From: GCA-2701705 sp964342155 | GTDB lineage: Bacteria > Pseudomonadota > Gammaproteobacteria > GCA-002705445 > GCA-002716945 | Assembly: GCA_964342155.1 (NCBI GenBank) | Contig: CAYFEQ010000008.1 | Location: 1 to 45,491 of the forward strand | Reading direction: 5' to 3' | DNA length: 45,491 nucleotides | Part shown: positions 26,048-32,149 of the stretch, one piece after another | Layout: each line of letters begins with the position of its first letter | Position numbering within the stretch: the first letter of the stretch is position 1 | Translations under genes and position numbers: made by a program | The notes under the pieces: generated by a model | Databases searched by the model: none | What the model was told of the DNA's origin: nothing | The model's input: only the letters and a program-made list of their open reading frames with translations

Positions 26048-26091
26048 TGTTTATATACAAATTTTAAACAAAGTATTAGTAATTACTAATA
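26048..26091. promoter_or_regulatory. Two palindromes upstream of the DUF1326 gene
   Basis: tattagtaattactaata at 26074-26091 is a perfect 18-bp palindrome ending 17 nt before the DUF1326 ATG (26109). A second dyad with 6-bp arms (tgttta / taaaca, 26048-26053 and 26065-26070) lies just upstream. A dimeric repressor or activator site is plausible. No standard promoter with good spacing was identified. The 191-bp gap 25918-26108 holds nothing else I can call apart from the ribosome binding site aaggaga at 26096-26102. Confidence 0.4.
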
Positions 26092-26108
26092 TACAAAGGA
26101 GATCTGAC

Positions 26109-26909
26109 ATGTCAGAAAATACAAAGAGAAGTTTGCTTTCAAAAATCTCTGATTCGAGAAGAGAGTTTATGAAAGGGCTTGCAACTGTTGCAGCTGCAAC
26201 TCCAATTGTTGGGTCAATGTTTAAGTCGGAGGATGCCGAGGCAGGTAGCCACGGGGTACACAGTATGTATCTTAAAGGTACATATTTTGAATCATGTACA
26301 TGCGAAACAATATGCCCTTGTTTGCTATTGTTAGATCCAACTAAAGGTTATTGCACAGCATTGCTTGGTTGGAATATTCAAAAAGGTCATGTTGGTGATG
26401 TAGATGTAAGCGGTTTAAACGTCGCTATGTTTTTACATGCACCAAAGAATCTGCTTAAGGGTGGTTTCAAAGTAGCGGTATACATCGATGACAATGCAAG
26501 TAGTTCACAACATCAAGCTTTAAAAGAAGCTTACCATGGTATTCATGGTGGACATTTAGGTGTTGTTGCTAGTCTTGTTAAGGGAGAAGAGGGGGGACCT
26601 CGTGAGTTTCTACCGACCAGATCGGCTGAAATTACCTTCAAGGAACACTCACCTCATAGACATTTGATCGTTCACGGATACGGTGAAAATAAAATGGAGC
26701 AGTTAGGTGGAGCAGCAGGTAGACCTGTCATGGTGCATGATACACCATTGGCGGTAGCACCTCCGTTTCCTATTACTGTCAGCAGAGCATCGAAGATGAC
26801 TTATAACGATCACGGTATAAATCATACTTATGAAGGTGGTAATGGTTTGAGTTCACCATTTGTTTATATGGACGGTGGAGCAAAACAAACTGCTGTTGAA
26901 GTAGGTTAA
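26109..26909 (+). CDS. DUF1326 domain protein with a twin-arginine-type leader
   Basis: This 266-aa protein has an N-terminal SRREFMKG motif (about residues 17-24) followed by a hydrophobic Ala-rich stretch and an AEA cleavage-like site near 43-46, a Tat-type export signal. The mature part is a DUF1326 domain, marked by a dense cysteine cluster ESCTCETICPC (about 62-72), KGYCTALLGW and a conserved DVDVSGLNV. The Cys-x-Cys-x4-Cys-x-Cys cluster and many His residues suggest metal binding, but the function of the family is not known. A strong aaggaga ribosome binding site lies 7 nt upstream of ATG. It is followed by a terminator and then a DUF2182 gene; this pairing recurs in bacteria and suggests a joint role. 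Confidence 0.85.
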   Translation: MSENTKRSLLSKISDSRREFMKGLATVAAATPIVGSMFKSEDAEAGSHGVHSMYLKGTYFESCTCETICPCLLLLDPTKGYCTALLGWNIQKGHVGDVDVSGLNVAMFLHAPKNLLKGGFKVAVYIDDNASSSQHQALKEAYHGIHGGHLGVVASLVKGEEGGPREFLPTRSAEITFKEHSPHRHLIVHGYGENKMEQLGGAAGRPVMVHDTPLAVAPPFPITVSRASKMTYNDHGINHTYEGGNGLSSPFVYMDGGAKQTAVEVG

Positions 26910-26922
26910 TAAAACTAAATTT

Positions 26923-26958
26923 CGACCCATGGCCTTAAAATCATGGGTCGTTTTTTTT
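26923..26958 (+). terminator. Intrinsic terminator between the DUF1326 and DUF2182 genes
   Basis: A perfect 9-bp inverted repeat (cgacccatg / catgggtcg, 26923-26931 and 26942-26950) with a 10-nt loop is followed by eight T (26951-26958). It is a textbook Rho-independent terminator. It ends exactly where the DUF2182 ATG (26959) begins, so most transcripts of the DUF1326 gene should stop before DUF2182 unless read-through is regulated. Confidence 0.9.
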
Positions 26959-27846
26959 ATGAAAGATAATACAGAAGAAATTCTAGATCAAAATGTTCCT
27001 CTAAAAGATCGAATGACCGTATACATTGGTGTTGCTGTTGTCCTTTTAACATCGTGGTTCTATATTTTGGGTATGGGATGGCATATGGGAACTTTGCCAT
27101 TCTCAGACAATATGTCAATGGAGATGCCAATGGACGGATCTATGGAGATGCCAATGGACGGATCTATGAAGATGGCAAAAGAAACTACCTTACTATCTTC
27201 GATATTAACTTGGATGCCTCCAATGGATAATGCATGGCATGCAAAAGATTTTTTCCTACTTTTTTTGATGTGGTCAGTGATGATGGTCGCTATGATGACA
27301 CCATCAATCCTACCAATGTTGATGCTTTTTACGACTCTTAATGTCAGACAAAAACAACAGGGACAAATATCATCCTCCTCGCTTATTTTACTATCTGGTT
27401 ATTTATTAAGTTGGATTATTTTTAGCCTTGTTATAACCCTTCCACAATATTTAATGCATATTAGTGGAATGCTCAATCCTATGATGGAGCCATCACATGC
27501 TTATCTTGGTTCAATCATGTTGGTTATAGCAGGCATTTATCAGTTCACACCATTAAAAGATGCATGTTTAAATGTTTGTCAATCCCCGTTAAGTTTCATG
27601 ATGAATAATTGGAAAGAAGGTAATTTAGGAGCATTTATAATTGGATATAAACATGGATTCTTTTGTGTAGGGTGTTGTTGGGCACTAATGTTAACTTTAT
27701 TTGCACTTGGAGTCATGAATATTTTGTGGGTTATAATCTTAACTATTTTCGTTCTGTTTGAAAAATTGGCTTATAAACAGCCCCTCTTGTTTAGGAAAAT
27801 TACAGGAACTTTACTTATTTTATGGGGAATTGGAATCTCTCTGTAA
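26959..27846 (+). CDS. DUF2182 metal-associated membrane protein with Met-rich repeats
   Basis: This 295-aa multi-pass membrane protein belongs to the predicted metal-binding DUF2182 family. It has membrane segments at about 22-42, 92-118 and five or six more to the C-terminus, and a conserved CVGCCW motif late in the protein. Between the first two segments lies a loop with two tandem MEMPMDGS units and MKMAK (about 54-73), resembling the Met motifs that bind Cu(I). The start at ATG 26959 follows the T run of a terminator, with no ribosome binding site. An ATG at 26929 is also in frame but lies inside the terminator hairpin, so I reject it. Expression may depend on terminator read-through. 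Metal transport or assembly is a guess. Confidence 0.75.
   Translation: MKDNTEEILDQNVPLKDRMTVYIGVAVVLLTSWFYILGMGWHMGTLPFSDNMSMEMPMDGSMEMPMDGSMKMAKETTLLSSILTWMPPMDNAWHAKDFFLLFLMWSVMMVAMMTPSILPMLMLFTTLNVRQKQQGQISSSSLILLSGYLLSWIIFSLVITLPQYLMHISGMLNPMMEPSHAYLGSIMLVIAGIYQFTPLKDACLNVCQSPLSFMMNNWKEGNLGAFIIGYKHGFFCVGCCWALMLTLFALGVMNILWVIILTIFVLFEKLAYKQPLLFRKITGTLLILWGIGISL
27118..27165 (+). repeat. Tandem 24-bp repeat encoding MEMPMDGS
   Basis: Two perfect 24-bp copies (27118-27141 and 27142-27165) are followed by a partial diverged copy. Each encodes MEMPMDGS in the loop after the first membrane segment of the DUF2182 protein. Perfect DNA identity points to recent duplication. Confidence 0.9.
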
Positions 27847-27847
27847 T

Positions 27848-28123
27848 TTGAAAAAACATCTAATTATTTCTGGAAAAGTTCAAGGTGTTGGCTATCGTTA
27901 CTGGTTGCAATCACTCTCAACAAAACTAAATGTACAAGGTTGGGTTAGAAATTTGAAAACAGGTGAAGTGGAAGCTGTAGTGATAGGAGAAGAAAAAATA
28001 ATTCAAGAAATAATCAATCATTGTAAGAGTGGCCCCGCTAATTCACTTGTTGAAAAAGTTCAAATATCGGATACAAACGAAGAACATAATAAAAACTATT
28101 TCGAAATATATCCAACGGAGTAA
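27848..28123 (+). CDS. acyP: Acylphosphatase (TTG start)
   Basis: Acylphosphatase hydrolyses acyl phosphates in the cytosol. The 91-aa protein reads KKHLIISGKVQGVGYRYWL and has the catalytic Arg in GVGYRYW (about residue 17) and Asn in GWVRNLKTGEVEAVV (about residue 35). The DUF2182 stop is 1 nt upstream of a TTG at 27848, which gives exactly the family length; an upstream in-frame extension would overlap the DUF2182 gene. I choose TTG. The gene ends 1 nt before a minus-strand tRNA. Confidence 0.88.
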   Translation: MKKHLIISGKVQGVGYRYWLQSLSTKLNVQGWVRNLKTGEVEAVVIGEEKIIQEIINHCKSGPANSLVEKVQISDTNEEHNKNYFEIYPTE

Positions 28124-28196
28124 TGGACTGTCTGGGGCTCGAACCCAGGACCTATCGCTTAAGAGGCGACTGCTCTACCAACTGAGCTAACAGTCC
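28124..28196 (-). tRNA. tRNA-Lys (anticodon CTT)
   Basis: All cloverleaf parts can be read on the minus strand: acceptor arms ggactgt and acagtcc, D arm gctc/gagc, anticodon stem gtcgc/gcgat (one G-U pair), loop ctcttaa with anticodon ctt, five-base variable loop, and T arm ctggg-ttcgagc-cccag. The discriminator is A; CCA is not encoded. It lies 1 nt after the murU stop codon in the same direction, so it is probably transcribed with amgK-murU and released by RNase P. Confidence 0.97.
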
Positions 28197-28197
28197 A

Positions 28198-28851
28198 TCA
28201 ATTATTCGAAAGACTCTTTCTTATTTGATCTAAGCGCTCTGGCGTTCCTACATCTTCCCACAATCCTTTATATAATTCGCCGGTAATATTCTTTTCAATT
28301 TTTAGGATTTCGCCTAACTCTTTTTGGCTATGTAATTTAAAAAGTTCAGGTTTATAGATTCCTATACCTGAGAAAGTAAAATCTTTACCAGATACAATGC
28401 TTTGTTTATTGAGAGAGAAATCTCCATCATGTTGAGGTGGATTATCGACAAGAATAATATGTGCAAGTGATTGATCAAATAATTTTTCATTCAAGTCAAT
28501 GAAAAGATAATTAGTCCAGATATCAGCATTCACAACAATAAATGGTTGTTCATCAAAAAATTTAATAACTTTTCTAATGCCATCACCTGTTCCAATAGGG
28601 CCTTCACCCTCATCACTTATTTTAATAGAGATTCCAAATTTAGAGCCATCTCCTATATGATCTATTATTTGACTACCTAAATAACCAACATTAACAATTA
28701 TTTCCTTAATACCTGATTCAGCTAAGCGTAATATTTTATCTTCAATCAAAGTAATATCTCCAATCCTCAACATGGGTTTAGGAATGTCTCGTGTTAAAGG
28801 CATCATTCTCTCGCCTCGACCAGAAGCTAGTATCATCGCTTTAGTAATCAT
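28198..28851 (-). CDS. murU: N-acetylmuramate alpha-1-phosphate uridylyltransferase MurU
   Basis: MurU makes UDP-MurNAc from MurNAc-1-phosphate and UTP in peptidoglycan recycling. The 217-aa protein has the nucleotidyltransferase signature MILASGRGERMMPLTRDIPKPML (about residues 6-28) and a metal-binding VVNADIW (about 107). It overlaps amgK by 4 nt (ATGA). Related sugar nucleotidyltransferases (hddC, rfbA type) share the fold, but the neighbouring amgK fixes the assignment. A tRNA-Lys gene follows 1 nt after the stop. Confidence 0.92.
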   Translation of the reverse strand: MITKAMILASGRGERMMPLTRDIPKPMLRIGDITLIEDKILRLAESGIKEIIVNVGYLGSQIIDHIGDGSKFGISIKISDEGEGPIGTGDGIRKVIKFFDEQPFIVVNADIWTNYLFIDLNEKLFDQSLAHIILVDNPPQHDGDFSLNKQSIVSGKDFTFSGIGIYKPELFKLHSQKELGEILKIEKNITGELYKGLWEDVGTPERLDQIRKSLSNN

Positions 28852-29825
28852 ATTTTTTTATTTATATCTAAATCATTCAATAATGATTTAATATCATCCA
28901 ATTCACTATATTTCTCAATAGTACTGTTTATATAAGAGTACGTCCTCGGTATATCTTCTACAAACTTTTCCTTTTTATCTCTATGTTTTAATCTAGAAAA
29001 TATGCCAATAGCTTTTAAATGTCTTTGCAGAGCTGTTACATCAAACCAAAATTTAAATTCGTCAAGATTCATTTGTGGATATGTCACTCTTATTCTTTTG
29101 TAATATGAATCAATCATTCTATCTACCAATTCATCATGCCACTTTATATAACAATCATTTAGAAGTGATGCCAGGTCATAAGTTATTGGACCAATCAATG
29201 CATCTTGATAATCTAAGACACCAGGATTATCATCTTCCATAACCATAAGATTTCTTGAATGATAATCTCTATGCATGAAAGTTGTTGGAATTATTAAAAT
29301 TATTTTAATTACAGATTGAAAACATTCGTTAATAAAACTTGTTCCTGAGCTTTTGAAGTCAAGTTCCAATTCACGTTCTAAAAACCATTCTTTAAACAGG
29401 TTCATTTCCAACAACATTTCTTCAGTATTAAATAATTTTAAATTTTTGGTATCTGTTCTTGATTGCATTTTTCTAATAGTGTCAAGAGCATCGGTGTATA
29501 GACAAAATACAGTTTCATCATTTAATTTATGCAGATATTGGTCGTTTCCAAAATCAGTCATGAGAATAAAACCATCTTCCTCATTTACTTCATATATTTC
29601 AGGTACATTAACGCCTGCCTCCTTCAATCTCTTTGTTATATCTAAAAAAGAATCGAGAGGTTCTTTTTTTGGAGGTGCATCCATAATGATTTTGCTTTTT
29701 TTATCAGAGTGAATTCGGTAGTAATTTCTGAAACTTGCATCTGATGAAGCTGTCTCTATCTTATATTTTGAAGAATATAAAGAGGACACCCAACTATCTA
29801 GCAATATTTTTCTTTTTTTATCCAT
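28848..29825 (-). CDS. amgK: N-acetylmuramate/N-acetylglucosamine kinase AmgK
   Basis: AmgK phosphorylates MurNAc at the anomeric position, feeding MurU. The 325-aa protein has the aminoglycoside-phosphotransferase fold with catalytic loop MHRDYHSRNLMV (about residues 193-204) and GVLDYQDALIGPITYDLASLLND (about 212-234). The operon amgK-murU is diagnostic. In Pseudomonas it lies next to lptD; here lptD is about 12 kb away. It bypasses de novo MurA and so lowers the need for that step. Confidence 0.93.
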   Translation of the reverse strand: MDKKRKILLDSWVSSLYSSKYKIETASSDASFRNYYRIHSDKKSKIIMDAPPKKEPLDSFLDITKRLKEAGVNVPEIYEVNEEDGFILMTDFGNDQYLHKLNDETVFCLYTDALDTIRKMQSRTDTKNLKLFNTEEMLLEMNLFKEWFLERELELDFKSSGTSFINECFQSVIKIILIIPTTFMHRDYHSRNLMVMEDDNPGVLDYQDALIGPITYDLASLLNDCYIKWHDELVDRMIDSYYKRIRVTYPQMNLDEFKFWFDVTALQRHLKAIGIFSRLKHRDKKEKFVEDIPRTYSYINSTIEKYSELDDIKSLLNDLDINKKI

Positions 29826-29874
29826 ATTATAGATATTACTATAAAGATATAATTATTGGGTAATACTTAAAAAG

Positions 29875-30237
29875 ATGAAAGAAAAAAATATATTTGATGA
29901 ATCTATGATTCTCCAAATTCAAGCAAAAGAAATTGGTTTGGATTGGTTGGAGATAAAAGGAATTATAAATAAATTGCGAGAGGAGACTGCTGAAGTAGAA
30001 AAGGCTATTGATAATAATAATAGCAATCAAATTGAAGAAGAGGTGGGAGATTTATTATTTACTATAATCTGTCTTGCAAGACATCTAAAAATTGATCCAA
30101 ACAAGATACTTGAATCTGCTAATGAAAAATTTAGAAGTAGATTTCAAAAAGTAACATTAATAATGAAAGAGAGAGGAAAAGAGTTTGTCGGACCAGAAGA
30201 AATGGAAGAGATTTGGAGATTAGTCAAAAAAAATTAA
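29875..30237 (+). CDS. Single-domain MazG-like nucleotide pyrophosphohydrolase
   Basis: This 120-aa all-alpha protein has the MazG metal-binding helices: EETAEVEKAI (about 38-47) and EEEVGDLLFTIICLAR (about 55-70), with conserved E-E-x-x-D residues. MazG hydrolyses (d)NTPs to monophosphates in the cytosol. E. coli MazG has two such domains (about 263 aa); this has one, resembling the C-terminal domain, and ends FxxR-like RFQKV then EEMEEIW, typical of the full MazG C-terminus. It is divergent from amgK and converges with the 30234 gene by a 4-nt overlap. Confidence 0.85.
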   Translation: MKEKNIFDESMILQIQAKEIGLDWLEIKGIINKLREETAEVEKAIDNNNSNQIEEEVGDLLFTIICLARHLKIDPNKILESANEKFRSRFQKVTLIMKERGKEFVGPEEMEEIWRLVKKN

Positions 30238-30584
30238 GGCCATCTCCAAATAAGTTCTTTCTTGCATTCCTTATCACCAATTTGATTTTCATAGTCTAAT
30301 GGGGCTAAGTTTATCAATCTGTTACAGTAAAAAATAACACCATCTTTTTCAGTTGTACATAAGTGACATTTACCAATAAGCCCAAAGACATATATGAAAA
30401 GCAGAACAGTGAATGTTGCTACGATCGAAGGTAAACCAATAAATCTATTTTTTGTATTTAGTACAAGATATAAAAAAATTGCCGATATATAGAAAAGGAA
30501 TATGAATTGAGTGGTAACACCAAGTAATAAAAATATAATCAGAGAAATAACAGTTAAAAATATAAAAATTTCTTTATTAATCAT
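30234..30584 (-). CDS. Small membrane protein with a CHLC motif (116 aa)
   Basis: No family is recognised. Three hydrophobic segments at about residues 6-24, 26-42 and 50-71 are followed by a soluble tail with CHLC (about 74-77), a further Cys near 88 and one near 107, and a terminal WRWP. The four Cys could form a disulfide or metal site on the outer side. The start overlaps the nth stop by 4 nt (ATGA), so it is translated with nth. Other than that it has no informative context. Confidence 0.65.
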   Translation of the reverse strand: MINKEIFIFLTVISLIIFLLLGVTTQFIFLFYISAIFLYLVLNTKNRFIGLPSIVATFTVLLFIYVFGLIGKCHLCTTEKDGVIFYCNRLINLAPLDYENQIGDKECKKELIWRWP

Positions 30585-31216
30585 TTCTTAGATTTTTTTT
30601 TATAATCACAAAAACTAAAAACTTTACATTTTTGACAAAGTGGTGTCCTTGCAATGCATGTATATCTACCAAGAATTATTAGCCAATGGTGTGCATGGAA
30701 TTTAAATTCTTCTGGTATATTTTTTTCCAGTTTATTTTCTACTTCAATAACATTTTTCCCAGGCGCAATACCTAATCTGTTAGAGACTCTGAAGACATGT
30801 GTATCTACGCCAATAGTGGGTAACCCAAAAGCATTGTTCAAAACAACATTAGCTGTCTTTCTTCCCACTCCAGGTAATTTTTGAAGGGTTTCTCTATCTG
30901 AAGGAACTCTGCCATGATATTTCGTCATTAGTATCTTACAGGTTTGAATGACATTTTTTGCCTTAGCATTATATAATCCAATCGATTTTATAAAACTTTT
31001 TAATTTTTCTTCACCTAGAGCATAGATTTTTTTGGGTGTTCCCGCCACTTTGAAAAGTTTAGTTGTAGCTGCATTTACACTTTTATCAGTCGCTTGAGCT
31101 GAAAGTATTACACTAATTAATAACTGAAACTTAGTCTTATATTTTAGTTCCGTTACTGGCGCAGGATTTTCTTTTCTAAGTACTTTGAAGATTTTAACAA
31201 GATTGCCTTTATCCAT
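30581..31216 (-). CDS. nth: Endonuclease III
   Basis: Endonuclease III is a bifunctional DNA glycosylase/AP lyase that removes oxidised pyrimidines. The 211-aa protein has the helix-hairpin-helix LPGVGRKTANVVL with catalytic Lys (about residue 117), the catalytic Asp in GVDTHVFRV (about 137) and the 4Fe-4S loop C-x6-C-x2-C-x5-C at the C-terminus (about 186-202). It overlaps the rnfB-like gene by 8 nt and the next small membrane gene by 4 nt. nth beside an rnf gene is a conserved gammaproteobacterial arrangement. Confidence 0.96.
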   Translation of the reverse strand: MDKGNLVKIFKVLRKENPAPVTELKYKTKFQLLISVILSAQATDKSVNAATTKLFKVAGTPKKIYALGEEKLKSFIKSIGLYNAKAKNVIQTCKILMTKYHGRVPSDRETLQKLPGVGRKTANVVLNNAFGLPTIGVDTHVFRVSNRLGIAPGKNVIEVENKLEKNIPEEFKFHAHHWLIILGRYTCIARTPLCQKCKVFSFCDYKKKSKK

Positions 31217-31820
31217 ACTCTTTTATCTTTTTATATTTTCTTTCTTCACGTTTTATAGCATTTTTGATGTAGTCTTGTATCGAGCTTTCATCATGAGAAA
31301 TTTTTTTATTATATTTTTTTTGATTTTTGATTATTTCTATTCTGGTTAGTCGATTGTTATAATCATCCTTAGATTTATTAGCTTGTGTGCTAGGCCAAGA
31401 CCATGATAGTTCCATTGGATTATCAATCATCGTCATACAATCTACCGGACATTGGCTTATACATAGCTCACAACCGTTGCATTGATTATTGATGATGAAA
31501 TGTTTCTGTTGCTTTGCACCTATGATTGCATCTACTGGACAAATTTTTATGCAAATAGTACAGCCTATACATTGGTTTTCATTAATTGCAGCTATTTGAT
31601 AATTTTGTATTTTATTTAAGCTTATCTTTTCAATCCCTTGTAAGATATTTTTTAGCTGTAGTTCGGTCTTTTGTTGGCCAGGCTCACATTTATTGAGATC
31701 TTCTTTTTGATTCACAACAGCTGATGCATAAGATATACAATCTTCATAACCACATTTTTTGCACTGTAGCTGAGGAAGAGCTGATGTTATTTTATTAATA
31801 AGTTTTAATTTTGAATTCAT
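31209..31820 (-). CDS. Stand-alone RnfB-like ferredoxin
   Basis: This 203-aa protein matches the soluble part of RnfB/RsxB, an electron-transfer subunit. It has a 4Fe-4S domain with CKKCGYEDC and a later Cys (C-x2-C-x4-C-x16-C, about residues 20-45), then two classical ferredoxin clusters, CIGCTICIKICP (about 86-97) and CNGCELCISQCP (about 117-128). The membrane anchor that usually precedes RnfB is absent, and no rnfA, C, D, G or E lies nearby. The C-terminal 60 residues are basic and charged. It may be a soluble ferredoxin or serve a complex encoded elsewhere. It overlaps nth by 8 nt and the metRS beta gene by 1 nt. Confidence 0.82.
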   Translation of the reverse strand: MNSKLKLINKITSALPQLQCKKCGYEDCISYASAVVNQKEDLNKCEPGQQKTELQLKNILQGIEKISLNKIQNYQIAAINENQCIGCTICIKICPVDAIIGAKQQKHFIINNQCNGCELCISQCPVDCMTMIDNPMELSWSWPSTQANKSKDDYNNRLTRIEIIKNQKKYNKKISHDESSIQDYIKNAIKREERKYKKIKEYG

Positions 31821-32149
31821 CAGGAAATTTTAGACCCAGGTGAGACATCCTTTTCCGGTTGCAATATGATTATTTGATCCTCTTCTTGGGTAGCTAATAC
31901 CATGCCATCAGAAACTCCAAACTTCATCTCCCTTGGCTTTAGATTTATTATAACTACTACCAATTTACCAAGTAAGTAATCTGGGCTATATGATTTTTTA
32001 ATACCAGCAAACACAGTTCTCTCTTCGTCTCCAATATTTATATTAAGCTTAAGTAGCTTTCTTGATTCTTCAACATCTTCAACTTGAATTATTTTTCCAA
32101 TTCTCATATCAACTTTAGCAAAGTCTTCAATATTTATTTTTTCATCCAT
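31820..32149 (-). CDS. Methionyl-tRNA synthetase C-terminal (Trbp111/EMAP-type) domain as a separate protein
   Basis: This 109-aa protein is the tRNA-binding OB-fold domain normally fused to the C-terminus of MetRS: IEDFAKVDMRIGKIIQVEDV, then FAGIKKSYSPDYLLGKLVVVIINLKPREMKFGVSDGMVLA. The domain dimerises and adds tRNA affinity. Here it is its own gene, starting with ATG inside metG (ATGGATGA overlap, 8 nt) and preceded by an aaggaag ribosome binding site, so it is a translationally coupled second cistron rather than a frameshifted end. Confidence 0.9.
   Translation of the reverse strand: MDEKINIEDFAKVDMRIGKIIQVEDVEESRKLLKLNINIGDEERTVFAGIKKSYSPDYLLGKLVVVIINLKPREMKFGVSDGMVLATQEEDQIIILQPEKDVSPGSKIS

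Noticed and set aside
26929..26958. In-frame ATG at 26929 as the start of the DUF2182 gene
   Set aside because: It lies inside a perfect terminator hairpin and has no ribosome binding site. The family N-terminus is covered from 26959.
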